Part shown: piece after piece, positions 1 to 8,496 of the stretch
How positions within the stretch are numbered: position 1 is the first letter of the stretch
Layout of the letters: every line of letters begins with the position of its first letter
From: Bacteroidota bacterium
GTDB taxonomy: Bacteria > Bacteroidota > Bacteroidia > Chitinophagales > LD1
Length of the DNA stretch: 64,000 nucleotides
Reading direction: 5' to 3'
Assembly (NCBI GenBank): GCA_016722375.1
Contig: JADKJG010000008.1
Location: 62,001 to 126,000 of the forward strand
The notes under the pieces: generated by a model
What the model saw: the letters and a program-made list of their open reading frames with translations, nothing else
The model's database searches: none
What the model was told of the DNA's origin: nothing
Program-made: the position numbers and the translations under genes

Positions 1-1
1 A

Positions 2-346
2 GCGCAGAGTATTCAGGACTTCTTTCATACCGATGCCAATGTAGAATTGCTTCGCTCGCTGAAAGAACTGGGCGTGAACACCGACAACCGTCCGCAAGAT
101 GCCACTGCCAAAAACAATAAACTGGAAGGCAAAACATTTCTCTTCACCGGCTCGCTGCAACAATTCAATCGCGACCGCGCCAAACAAATGGTAGAAGAAA
201 ACGGAGGCAAACTATTAAGCGGGGTGAGCGCCAACCTCAACTACCTCGTGACCGGTGCCGATGCCGGAAGCAAACTATCTAAGGCGAAGAAGATTCCTTC
301 TATTCAGATTTTGACTGAGGAGGAGTTTTTGAAGTTGATTGAATAA
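2..346 (+). CDS. ligA: NAD-dependent DNA ligase, C-terminal part (5' end outside window)
   Basis: The frame is open from base 2, so the start lies outside the window. The visible 114 residues are the C-terminal BRCT domain of bacterial LigA: a short linker, then KLEGKTFLFTGSLQQFNRD, then NLNYLVTGADAGSKLSKAKK, ending IQILTEEEFLKLIE. LigA seals nicks in replication and repair using NAD+. The adenylation, OB-fold, zinc-finger and helix-hairpin-helix domains are not in view. BRCT domains also occur in other proteins, but this spacing and this ending are typical of LigA. The next gene runs towards it on the opposite strand. Confidence 0.88.
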   Translation, partial: AQSIQDFFHTDANVELLRSLKELGVNTDNRPQDATAKNNKLEGKTFLFTGSLQQFNRDRAKQMVEENGGKLLSGVSANLNYLVTGADAGSKLSKAKKIPSIQILTEEEFLKLIE

Positions 347-401
347 TTAGCTGTGAGCTATTAGATTTTAGAAATTAGATTGGGACGATACATATCCTGC
401 C

Positions 402-845
402 TTACTCAAATGATTGAATAAGATTGGAAGCCATTTTCATATTTGAGTTATAGCTGTCTAAATTGTCAATTTGAAAATTTTCACCATCCCAATTTTGTAA
501 AATATTTCGGAGTTGTCCCAAGAAGGCGATCGATGAAACCGCAACGTAATGCCCTTTCACAACCTGACCAGCGCCAATCAATTCCAGCTTGCTGATAATT
601 TTTCTAATATCATCAAACGTTCTTCCATATTCGGCGAGCAAATGATTTGTGGGCCTGTCGTTAGCTAATAATGTCAGCAATTGTTCAATATACACCTCTC
701 GCTTATTTAAAGTCTTTCCTTGAGTCATACTTTTAATTGTTTGACTCAAAATTTCACTTTCGTCGAAATGCTTTCGATTGGATTCAGCAGCAATCTTGGA
801 TAAAAGTCTCGATTTTTTAAAGAAAAACATTAACGATCTTATCAT
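402..845 (-). CDS. Hypothetical protein, 147 aa
   Basis: Not recognised. The protein begins MIRSLMFFFKKSRLLSKIAAE, a short basic/hydrophobic stretch that is too weak to call a membrane segment. The rest is soluble and mostly helical. The middle (NKREVYIEQLLTLLANDRPTNHLLAEYGRTFDDIRKIISKLELIGAG, interrupted here only for description) reads like a small winged-helix-type fold, which is a guess. It lies about 150 bases downstream of the cyclase-like gene on the same strand, so the two may be cotranscribed. No partner function can be read from the sequence. Confidence 0.5.
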   Translation of the reverse strand: MIRSLMFFFKKSRLLSKIAAESNRKHFDESEILSQTIKSMTQGKTLNKREVYIEQLLTLLANDRPTNHLLAEYGRTFDDIRKIISKLELIGAGQVVKGHYVAVSSIAFLGQLRNILQNWDGENFQIDNLDSYNSNMKMASNLIQSFE

Positions 846-993
846 CTAATTAAGCATGTCCTATTAAATAGTATCTAATACATCGAGGTTACACAAAATA
901 AGAAAAATTGCAGGCCATTGTCGGTGACGTTTGCACTGCTATTGTTTTTTTAAACCTAAACGATACGCATGTATAAACTTCATTTTTCTATGA

Positions 994-1809
994 TTAAATT
1001 TTTTGAAAAGCGATTGTTCCAATTGTTTCTTTTGGTTTCGTTTTTTGATCGTTGAGATACCAAGTCAGAACATCCAAAAGCCATTCATATTTTTCTTTGG
1101 CGTGGGAGTCATTTTTAGCCTCCATTAACTTAATCTGAATTTTACAAAAGTTTATACCACGACTTACGAAACCTTTATAAACCTGATCGGCATCAAGATT
1201 TTCGTAACCTATATTTAACTCCTTTTCAAAACCGGTTGGATTTAGAAAATACACCCCCTTTGTATCCATTAACAAGCTTTTGCTGATCGCCTTATTGACG
1301 AGATCACCTCGCAGCTGTAGATTATTTTTTACTTTTTCAATTAATGCTTCAGCAATTACTATCCTTGGGTAGATTGCTTTCTTAGTTTCTAACTCATAGG
1401 CATCTGCTAAGGCTGGAGAAAAAATCATTTTCTCATCAGAATAATCATCCCCAAAAGATATCCCGCCTCGGATTGGAAATTCATTATCAAGCATTATAGA
1501 AAAATAGGCGCGAGCAAACAGAATGCAGTTTGTAAAGGCATCGCCAAAGGATAATTCTGAACCCTCCTGATATGAAAATGATGCATAAAGATTGTCGGAA
1601 AATAATTTGTATGATGTATTTACTTCGAGTTTAGCCTGGTCCAGTGTATCCTTAAATAAATTAAGGGTATTTATTCCTTGATCAAGAGCCTCTATTAATT
1701 TTTTTAAGGAGTAGTCACCTTCATGGACGGAGTTATCTAAAATGCTTTTGAAACCTAAAATGTCAGCGTGAAGAACTATAGCTTTCCGTAAAGCTCCCTT
1801 TGAGCCCAT
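994..1809 (-). CDS. Class III nucleotide-cyclase-like protein, about 271 aa
   Basis: I place the start at the ATG at 1807-1809 (MGSKGALRK), which has AAAAGGAAA just upstream; a TTG seven codons earlier is less likely. The protein has the layout of a lone class III adenylate/guanylate cyclase domain. VLHADILGFKS near residue 16 carries the first candidate metal-binding Asp and YKLFSDNLYASF near residue 70 the second. These are followed by FPIRGGISFGDD and SPALADAYELE. Both aspartates are kept. The residues that choose the base cannot be read with confidence, so activity is unproven. There is no membrane segment or sensor domain. Such proteins may make cyclic nucleotides, and related cyclases work in Pycsar anti-phage defence, but no clear effector gene is adjacent. 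Confidence 0.5.
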   Translation of the reverse strand: MGSKGALRKAIVLHADILGFKSILDNSVHEGDYSLKKLIEALDQGINTLNLFKDTLDQAKLEVNTSYKLFSDNLYASFSYQEGSELSFGDAFTNCILFARAYFSIMLDNEFPIRGGISFGDDYSDEKMIFSPALADAYELETKKAIYPRIVIAEALIEKVKNNLQLRGDLVNKAISKSLLMDTKGVYFLNPTGFEKELNIGYENLDADQVYKGFVSRGINFCKIQIKLMEAKNDSHAKEKYEWLLDVLTWYLNDQKTKPKETIGTIAFQKI

Positions 1810-1885
1810 ATATTTCCTTTTGATTATCAATCATTCCAAAGAAACCAAAATTAAGTTCTTCACTGGATTAAACTTATAATCCTCC

Positions 1886-1951
1886 CCATTCGCCCCCAAA
1901 TCAACGCGCTTCCACCAGCGCCAAACGCGTTTATGGCTCAGCTCAATGCGG
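1886..1951. repeat. Short fragment related to the array at 3.1-3.5 kb
   Basis: About 60 bases here match the start of the 3144-3490 array closely: a C-rich lead-in, then AAATCAACGCGCTTCCACCA, then a GGCTCAGCTCAATGCGG-like stretch. It appears to be a truncated copy of the same intergenic repeat. It lies in the gene-free stretch 1810-2606, which otherwise holds a small hairpin (GTTGGTG/CACCAAC at 2056-2076) and the next array. Confidence 0.6.
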
Positions 1952-2111
1952 TAATAGTAGAGATTTCGCCTTGGTTGGTGATTACCTTTCCAATATTAAT
2001 ATAAGAACCAGCGCCTGTTTGCCGCAGGCAGGTCAACAACCATCTGTTTATTCCTGTTGGTGAAACCAACACCAACGGGGCGAAGAAAAATTACTTCCCA
2101 TCCTGATTGAT

Positions 2112-2436
2112 TGAGCCGCTGGTTTGATTAAAACAGCGGAGGTTTTGATTAGAAAAGCGGATGGTGTGATTGATAAAGCAAATGCTGTGATTAAGATAGC
2201 GGAAGATATGATTATGAATGCCGCTCTTATGATTAAGAAAGCGGCATTCTTGATTAATATAGCGAATGCTTTAATCACTATAGCGGCTACTATGATCAAG
2301 ATAGCGAAAGATGTAACCGATATAACGGCTGATTTGATTGATATAGCGGGGAAATTGATTAAGAATCGGGGGATTATTATTGATATTCGGGGGAAAATGA
2401 TTGATATTCCGGGGATTATTGTTGATAATCGTTTGT
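2112..2436. repeat. 21-bp tandem array 1, about 15 degenerate units
   Basis: The sequence repeats every 21 bases with a core like TTGATTAAGATAGCGG. Units diverge but keep the period exactly. Since 21 is a multiple of three and no unit contains a stop, long frames stay open on both strands. The plus frame would give heptads of the type (M/L)IKIAxx. I read this as an intergenic repeat rather than a gene because the frame has no convincing start or conserved flanks. It has the same period as the other arrays in this window but a different unit sequence. Confidence 0.8.
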
Positions 2437-2606
2437 GGCAAAGGTGTTTATGAGCATAGTGCCCAAATTAGATAAAATAGAAAGTAGAGAGGAGATTTGA
2501 CAACTTTCAAAAAGTTCTGCATCATTTCTTCCTTGATTTTAAGAAAGGCTCTTTCGGTTTTTTCATTTGCCTTTTCGCTGATTCCGGATAAGTCAAAAAT
2601 TATAAT

Positions 2607-3035
2607 TTAGGATTTAATGGTTTTAAGAGGGTTTTGACCCTTATCATGCAATTCCCCTATTTCATCTACTGTCAAATTTGAGATTCTTTCTACTTCCATT
2701 TTCTCATTCTCATCACAATCTATATGCCCAGCAAATACCTTGTTTTGTTTTATCCAATCGAGATGCCATGAATCTTCCCAATACCTTGTGCAAATAGTGA
2801 AGTCAGTTGAATAATTTCTTTTTTCATCATAGAACAATCCATTCTCAACAAGTTCGTCAATATCAAATTCATCTGGATTCCATCTTGAAATGGAGAATAT
2901 TTGATTATCCTCTTGATTGAAAGGCTCATTTTGGGTGATGTACTTTTCCCGGAACGCCTCAATTCCTCCAATATACTTGCTTGCTATCGCCTTCTTATCA
3001 ACAACAAGATTTGAGGGGTGTAGGTAGATTGGCAT
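2607..3035 (-). CDS. Hypothetical protein, 142 aa
   Basis: Not recognised. It starts at an ATG (3033-3035) with MPIYLHPSNLVVDKKAIA and is a soluble acidic protein rich in Trp, Asp and Glu (SISRWNPDEFDIDEL, RYWEDSWHLDWIKQNK). It has no signal peptide or membrane segment. The composition is that of a real protein. Beyond the TAA at 2607-2609 the same frame stays open for about 50 more codons (DLSGISEKANEKTERAFLKI and on), so the stop might be a recent nonsense change or the tail might be an unrelated remnant. The gene lies between two 21-bp arrays. Confidence 0.5.
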   Translation of the reverse strand: MPIYLHPSNLVVDKKAIASKYIGGIEAFREKYITQNEPFNQEDNQIFSISRWNPDEFDIDELVENGLFYDEKRNYSTDFTICTRYWEDSWHLDWIKQNKVFAGHIDCDENEKMEVERISNLTVDEIGELHDKGQNPLKTIKS

Positions 3036-3143
3036 TTAGGGAATTTATTTTTTCTACTTCTGCGCTATTCTCAGCCGTGGTTGGCGTTTAGCATTCCATA
3101 AAAATAAAATTATTGCATACTTCACCAACCATCACACCCCATT

Positions 3144-3490
3144 TCCCCCCCCAAATCAACGCACTTCCACCACCGCTAAGCGCGTTGATGGCTCAGCGCA
3201 ATGCGTTATTGGCGGAAAGTAGCGTGCTACTGGCTAAATGTAACGCGTTAAAAATGCGGTGACAACGCGCTAACGGCTCCGCGCAACGCGCTATCGGCTG
3301 AGCTAAACGTGTTACCACAGGAGTTAAACGCACTACTGGCGGAAATCAACGCACTTGCACCAGCCGTAAGTGCGCTTAAATTGAAAATCAACGCGCTTGC
3401 CTCGGCCATAAGTGCGCTTAAATTCAAAATAAGCGCTCTTAAATCAAAAATAAGCGCGCTGAAAGGGAAAATTAGCCGATTTATCCCCGC
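3144..3490. repeat. 21-bp tandem array 2, about 15 units
   Basis: From about 3240 to 3485 the sequence falls cleanly into 21-base units with cores such as AACGCGCTAACGGC and AGCGCGCTTAAATTCAAAAT. Upstream (3144-3240) the units are irregular. The plus frame would read as heptads of the type ALKxKIS/ALAxAIS. There is no convincing start codon context or conserved protein outside the repeat, so I treat it as an intergenic minisatellite. The rest of the gene-free stretch 3036-3629 shows nothing else recognisable. Confidence 0.8.
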
Positions 3491-3629
3491 GGGGCTTCCT
3501 TTTTCAAAACAATTAAAAGAAGAAAAGAACCTCTAAAGGAATCCTATGGACTTGCGGCAGTAAATCAAAGGCCGGCAGGTTGGGAAATTTCTCCCAATCC
3601 TCAAAAATTTTCCCTTTAGTTTCCTCCCG

Positions 3630-3669
3630 TAAAACAAAAACCCCTCTTTCATAGGAGAAAGAAGGGTTT
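3630..3669 (-). terminator. Rho-independent terminator after tRNA-Phe
   Basis: On the minus strand AAACCC-TCTTTC pairs with GAAAGA-GGGTTT around a short loop and is followed by a T-rich run. It lies six bases past the tRNA 3' end, as expected for a tRNA terminator. Confidence 0.7.
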
Positions 3670-3674
3670 ATTTG

Positions 3675-3747
3675 TGGTGTGGGAGGGAATTGAACCCCCG
3701 ACACATAGATTTTCAGTCTATTGCTCTACCAACTGAGCTACCGCACC
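3675..3747 (-). tRNA. tRNA-Phe (anticodon GAA)
   Basis: The reverse complement folds into a 73-base cloverleaf. The acceptor starts GGTGCGG, the D arm holds AGCTCAGTTGGTAGAGC, the anticodon loop is CTGAAAA giving anticodon GAA, and the T arm is GGGGG-TTCAATT-CCCTC. The discriminator base is A and CCA is not encoded. The acceptor stem has one mismatch, C5 against A68; the other six pairs are Watson-Crick. The mismatch could be a base error or a real variant. Confidence 0.93.
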
Positions 3748-3798
3748 AATTTGAGGTCGGCAAAAGTAAATATTTCCGGTTCTTTGCCAAGCTCCTAC

Positions 3799-4769
3799 TC
3801 AGTTTGATTCGAGAATTTTTATCTGATATTTTTTATGATCCCGATTGGTCAATCGAGCTTCACGCAACCAAGGGTTCAACATTTTGATATGCTTGTACTT
3901 TAATCCATAGTTAGCGGCAAAATCAGCAATATTCAGAATGGGGGTATCCACGTCAACCACTTTGAATCTATAAGGTTGGTACAAATCCTCTGGCCTTATA
4001 TAGAAACCAGCCTTCTCTGGATTAGAGAAAATAATTTTCAAGGCCAACATCCGAAATATATATCTTGAGGTTTCCTGATTAAAATACATATCGTAATAAT
4101 GGTTGGTCCTTTGGTCCTTCACTCGTTCCAGCATACCCGGAATCCCAAGATTATAAGAGGCGGCGGCAAGAGTCCAATTTCCTAATTTTTCATTGGCGCT
4201 TTTCAAGTAGTTGCAAGCGGCTATAGTAGATTTCTCTATGTGATATCGTTCATCTACTTCGGAGTTCAACTCTAGATCGTAAGATTTAGCGGTGGGTTTC
4301 ATAAACTGCCAATATCCGGAGGCACCCGCAGGGGACACATCTTGACGAAAGCCACTTTCTATCAAAGCGAGGTATTTGAAATCGGTGGGCACATCCTGCT
4401 CAATCAATATTTTTTCTATTTCATCAAAATGACGATTGGCCATTCGCATATTTAGCAAGGTATTGGAATGCCAATAAACATTTACGTTCAACTCCCTGTC
4501 CAGCCGCTCCTTGACCTCTGGGTCTTCCAGCGGTACTCGTTCGCCCGCAACTGCAACTCCCCTTCTATGTGTATTGGATACACCTTGTTGGATGAATCAA
4601 TAACATCTGTCCATTGGATATAAGGACACTCACCTTTTGTGCGCTCAAAAATATTGACCGGTTTATTTAAACCGGCCAGATTGTTCCATAGAATTGCGGA
4701 AGAGGTGATGCCCAGTACCAAAAACAAACCGATAAATACCGGAGCACGATATTTTTTAGGGAATTCCAC
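3799..4769 (-). CDS. Membrane-anchored lytic murein transglycosylase, MltD-like (frameshifted)
   Basis: Two reading frames join into one gene. The first part (4769 down to about 4560) has an N-terminal membrane segment (VFIGLFLVLGITSSAILW). The second, from about 4558, gives VAGERVPLEDPEVKERLDRE, then an SLT domain with the catalytic Glu in YLALIESGFR, followed by SPAGASGYWQFMKPTAKSY and NWTLAAASYNLG. A LysM-like end follows (IADFAANYGLKYKHIKMLNP). The enzyme cleaves glycan strands of peptidoglycan with 1,6-anhydro ends. One base is missing at the C run 4559-4562; a fifth C restores the frame exactly. It starts 3 bases after the DUF2480 gene stops, so the two form an operon. Confidence 0.8.
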
Positions 4770-4772
4770 GTT

Positions 4773-5297
4773 CTATTGGTTTGCTTTTTTAAAGATGGGA
4801 ACATTGGAACAGGCTTCGCCATACATCAGCGACCGGACTACCGGTGTCAGAAGGTCGGCAATTTGAACAAAAGCCGCTTCAGATATTTTTCTATCTCCAC
4901 AACCTTTCACCAGGACTCTCTTATCTTGAAATAGGTTAGCATCTAATCGGATCAAATTTCGCAACAAAAAAGTTTCTGGTGCTTGAAGGGGAGCAGTTGC
5001 TGCTACATCTTTGGCAATAGAAGAAAGCGATACGCTCAAGATCATATAGGCCCACATGGGGATGATAGCATCTGAAGAACAATAAATCGCTACACACTTA
5101 TCCCGGTACTCCTCCCAGTCTTTATTCTTCACCGCATTTCTGAATTCTTCTTCTCTCAATATCAAACCTCGAAACAAGAAGTCTTTCAGGTCAATACAGG
5201 CAATCTCTTCCTCCTTCGGGAAAAAGGTTTCGAGGGCTAAAGTTATCAGTGCGCTTTGGGCCACCTTATTCACTATGGGTTTCACTGCGTCCATCAT
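4773..5297 (-). CDS. DUF2480 family protein, 174 aa
   Basis: The protein matches the Bacteroidota-specific DUF2480 family along its whole length. Diagnostic stretches are IDLKDFLFRGLILREEEFR, YCSSDAIIPMWAYMILSVSL, RVLVKGCGDRKISEAAFVQI and VVRSLMYGEACSNVPIFKK. The family's function is unknown. There is no signal peptide. It lies upstream of the lytic transglycosylase with a 3-base gap, so the two are probably cotranscribed. Confidence 0.85.
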   Translation of the reverse strand: MMDAVKPIVNKVAQSALITLALETFFPKEEEIACIDLKDFLFRGLILREEEFRNAVKNKDWEEYRDKCVAIYCSSDAIIPMWAYMILSVSLSSIAKDVAATAPLQAPETFLLRNLIRLDANLFQDKRVLVKGCGDRKISEAAFVQIADLLTPVVRSLMYGEACSNVPIFKKANQ

Positions 5298-5354
5298 GCA
5301 AAGCTAATCAATTCGTACCTGTACGAACCGTTCGGGTTGTTATAATTATTAAAG

Positions 5355-5395
5355 GAAATAAAAAAGCGTACCACGATATTAAAACGCGGTACGCT
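5355..5395 (-). terminator. Rho-independent terminator after ppiD
   Basis: On the minus strand AGCGTACC and GGTACGCT form a perfect 8-bp stem around a 15-base loop, followed by a run of T. It lies about 27 bases past the ppiD stop codon and separates ppiD from the DUF2480 gene. Confidence 0.85.
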
Positions 5396-5421
5396 CCGAA
5401 TAATTGTGATCTAAATAATCT

Positions 5422-7563
5422 TTAGAAGAAATTGAACCGATTGTCGGTCACGTTGGCTAATTTCTTTTGTACCTCTTGTGCAAACCTTGTTTTGCTCTGC
5501 AACTGTTGTTTCAATTGGAAAGCATACATACTATAGTCTTCAATTTTAGCAGGCTCTTCTACCGAAACCGGTTGAACTACAAATACACCGGAAGAACCTT
5601 CCACCGCAGAAGACATTTTGCCAACCGCTGTGTTGATCGCTACTCCAGTCACTTTAGGCTCAAACATTCCATTAATACTTGGATTGCTGAAGGAAACGTG
5701 TGAAGCGTCTGTTGCTGCTTTACCCAACTTGGCCGCCAGGTCATCTATGTTAGCCGCTTTTGCATCGGTCACTTTTTTAGAAAGCAATTCAAACTTTTTC
5801 TGTTTAATCACCTCTGCTTTAACTTGGTCGCGTACGACTTCCAAGTCTTGCAAGCCCATCGGGCGAATTTGTTCAACTAAAGCCACCACGTGCTTTCTTT
5901 CTACTGTGAAAACAGAAGACACGCTGCCTTTGGTTGTTTTGTCACCAAAAATCCACTTCACTATATCGCGCGCCGCGCCAAGCCCTTGAATGGTGAAGTC
6001 ATCCTTTTTCAGGCTTTCTACGCTTTTTATATTTAGCTGTTGTCCGGCTTCTTTAAATTTCGCTTCGTTCTGATGTTCGCTGGCAAAAGTGGTGGCGTTA
6101 CCATATATCGTTCTTTCCGTTTCAGGGCTAGGTATGATTTCCTTGCTCAGATAAGTCACCAATACGCCGGCCTTGGTGGGTCTATCTTCCACTACCTGAA
6201 CGATATAAATCGCATTTTCTGTAGCAGCAGGAACTTTATAAGCGCGTCCTTTTGTAGCGTGATAAAAAATCAAATCGTTATACATTTTATCTTTCGCACC
6301 CTTTTTCACCCAACCGATATCGCCCCCTCTCATTTTGGAGAGCGCATCGTCCGAGTACGTCACTGCAAACAATCCTAAATCTTGCTTTAAAGAATCAATT
6401 TGTGCCAAAACGCTATCAATGAATTTGAATTTAGCAGCGGCAGCTTCCTGCGAATTGATGCCTTCAAAAGAAATTTTGATTTCGCGAACGTGCACCGAAT
6501 CAGAAATCATCTTTCGATCGCTGATTTTTGCCAGCTTCAAATATTTGCCATCTACATAAGGGCCCACCAACGATTTGACCGGTAAGGTAAAGAAGGAATC
6601 CTTAACCGGTGAATTCATTTCCTCCTTATCATAATAGGCTTCATCAAAAGGTGTTTCTGAATATATTTTTGCAAATACAGAATCATCGGCAACCTTTGCC
6701 CCGTTTGCAAATTCATCCCGTTTTTCTTGCAACTCTTCTACGATTTTAGCCGTGTCGGATGAAGAGGCGACAATGTCAAACGTAACATACTGAACCTTAC
6801 GAGTTTCTTCATCCACCTTAAACTTTGCAGCATGACTTTCGATATACTTCTTCATTTCGTCATCGCTCACTTTTAAATCAGCATCATTCACCTCGCTGTA
6901 TGGTAACTGTACATAACGGAAATTGACGAAGCGATTCTGCTCGTTGTACATCATTTCTCCCATCCATTTAGCAACATAAAAACCTTTATTAATCAGGTTG
7001 TCATACTTGGCCTGATACTGATTCTTCTTCAACTGCTTTTCAAAATTCAGCCATTGCTCACGCACTACTCCCGGCTCTATCCCTTCACGCGGAGCATCCA
7101 ACTGACTGATATACAAACGCACTCTAGCGGGATCGAATTGCCCGGTATTAGGGTCTTTGAACTGTTGGTCGTTCTTGATATACTGTGATACATTTTCTCC
7201 TGTAGCCAATTCGCCCATTTCATCTGCGGTCACGCCGATGCCCAATTTCTCATAGATTTTGTCGAAGATGGAACTGTTCACCATCTCGTTCCAAGTTTGG
7301 GTACGCAAATAATTACGCTGATCTTCGCTGATAGCCATTCCTTTCATCTGGCTCTCGAAGTTCTTTACGTTTTCATCATACTTTCTGTTGAAGTCGGTGA
7401 TAGAAATCTTTTCGCCGTTCACTTTGCCCACCGTATCACTCCTGCCTTTCAACACTCCCGACTGCGAATTGGTGGCATCCATAACCAGAAACCCCACAAT
7501 TGCCGCACCAATTATAAAAATCAGCAAACCCGAGTGCTGACGAATCTTACCTATAGCTGCCAT
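5422..7563 (-). CDS. ppiD: Peptidylprolyl isomerase / periplasmic folding chaperone PpiD-like, 713 aa
   Basis: An N-terminal membrane anchor (LLIFIIGAAIVGFLVMDA, residues 14-31) is followed by a SurA/PpiD N-terminal chaperone domain beginning GKVNGEKISITDFNRKY. A long middle region carries parvulin-like rotamase domains (VHVREIKISFEG; SKMRGGDIGWVKKGAKDKMY), and a C-terminal domain of the same class ends the protein. PpiD proteins face the periplasm and help outer-membrane and secreted proteins leave the Sec translocon. The 713-residue length is usual for Bacteroidota members. The gene is intact, is monocistronic and has its own terminator. Several of the other-strand frames across it are shadows. 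Confidence 0.88.
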   Translation of the reverse strand: MAAIGKIRQHSGLLIFIIGAAIVGFLVMDATNSQSGVLKGRSDTVGKVNGEKISITDFNRKYDENVKNFESQMKGMAISEDQRNYLRTQTWNEMVNSSIFDKIYEKLGIGVTADEMGELATGENVSQYIKNDQQFKDPNTGQFDPARVRLYISQLDAPREGIEPGVVREQWLNFEKQLKKNQYQAKYDNLINKGFYVAKWMGEMMYNEQNRFVNFRYVQLPYSEVNDADLKVSDDEMKKYIESHAAKFKVDEETRKVQYVTFDIVASSSDTAKIVEELQEKRDEFANGAKVADDSVFAKIYSETPFDEAYYDKEEMNSPVKDSFFTLPVKSLVGPYVDGKYLKLAKISDRKMISDSVHVREIKISFEGINSQEAAAAKFKFIDSVLAQIDSLKQDLGLFAVTYSDDALSKMRGGDIGWVKKGAKDKMYNDLIFYHATKGRAYKVPAATENAIYIVQVVEDRPTKAGVLVTYLSKEIIPSPETERTIYGNATTFASEHQNEAKFKEAGQQLNIKSVESLKKDDFTIQGLGAARDIVKWIFGDKTTKGSVSSVFTVERKHVVALVEQIRPMGLQDLEVVRDQVKAEVIKQKKFELLSKKVTDAKAANIDDLAAKLGKAATDASHVSFSNPSINGMFEPKVTGVAINTAVGKMSSAVEGSSGVFVVQPVSVEEPAKIEDYSMYAFQLKQQLQSKTRFAQEVQKKLANVTDNRFNFF

Positions 7564-8496
7564 GTATCTATTTTAAATTTTAATTTTCGTTTTGGTATAG
7601 TCTTTAAACTATACTGTTTTTTAAAAGGCGGGCAAATTAAATGGAAAATATCGAAAAATAGAAAGGAAAATCGGTACGGATGGATTGATGCACTTAGGAG
7701 GATGCCAAATCTAGCTCGGTTGATTGAAGGTAAAAACCGGATATCAAGATTTACGGTATAGTAATCGGCCTCATTTTTTATAGTTGCAGCCGCAGCCTTT
7801 TGGTTGAACAGATAATAGAGCGTGTCAATTGTTTGTAGCGCCCATCAAAGGACGGCGCCTATAACCAAATATGCTTCCTTCAAGATTACAGATACAGGAG
7901 GACGAAACTTTTGTTGCCAATCACTCACGCCTTCAATGTGCTTTTGGATGTGAAGGAAGAGAGAAGCTAGATTGGTCTTATTAAAGTGTTCCATAGCTCA
8001 TTTCTATTCTTTAATAAGATGTACGCTGCAATAAACTATGTAAGCATTCCCCAAACAAAATGGGTAATCCATCTCATCTGAGGGTGGGGCTTGGCAGATT
8101 TAATCGTTTATATCCAGGTTTTGTACCCCTCTATAGAGGAACTGACACAAACTCAAATCATTTTGATGCAAATGGCTTCTTTTTACACCAAAACTGGCAA
8201 AAACAAGTGCTTTTAGCCTGTTTTCTAAGATGTAACGATCTATTATAAAGTTCTTGTTTTGTCGTCATTTCCCTTTGAATAGCTGGTTTTTGCGGGTATA
8301 ATATCGCTCAGGCACCAATAAATTTCTATCCTGAATAGTGTTAGAAGTACTCTGAAACATAAGGACTGATTTATTGGATGGAGCGCGGGTCAGCGCCAAC
8401 ATATTGGTGGCGATGAATGTGTGACAACTAAATTCAGCACCGCTTTCTTTTGAGGTTTGCCCCGGCTCGCTAATATTGTAGGTCTAAAAACAAACA
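7564..8496. other. Gene-poor intergenic region, 930 bases
   Basis: No recognisable gene lies here. The only candidate is a 49-codon minus-strand frame (7845-7994) starting MEHFNKTNLASLFLHIQKH. It has no good ribosome site and could be a remnant. The frame at 8060-8248 lacks coding character. I see no tRNA, IS ends or arrays. Confidence 0.5.

Noticed and set aside
402..1809. The cyclase-like gene plus its neighbour as a Pycsar system
   Set aside because: The 147-aa neighbour has no membrane helices, TIR or cyclic-nucleotide-binding motif that I can see, so the pairing is too weak to call.
4488..4769. A separate 93-aa membrane protein
   Set aside because: Its last 25 residues are out of frame; adding one C at 4559-4562 joins it smoothly to the transglycosylase.
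8060..8248. 62-codon plus-strand ORF in the gap before threonine aldolase
   Set aside because: No coding character, ribosome site or recognisable motif.
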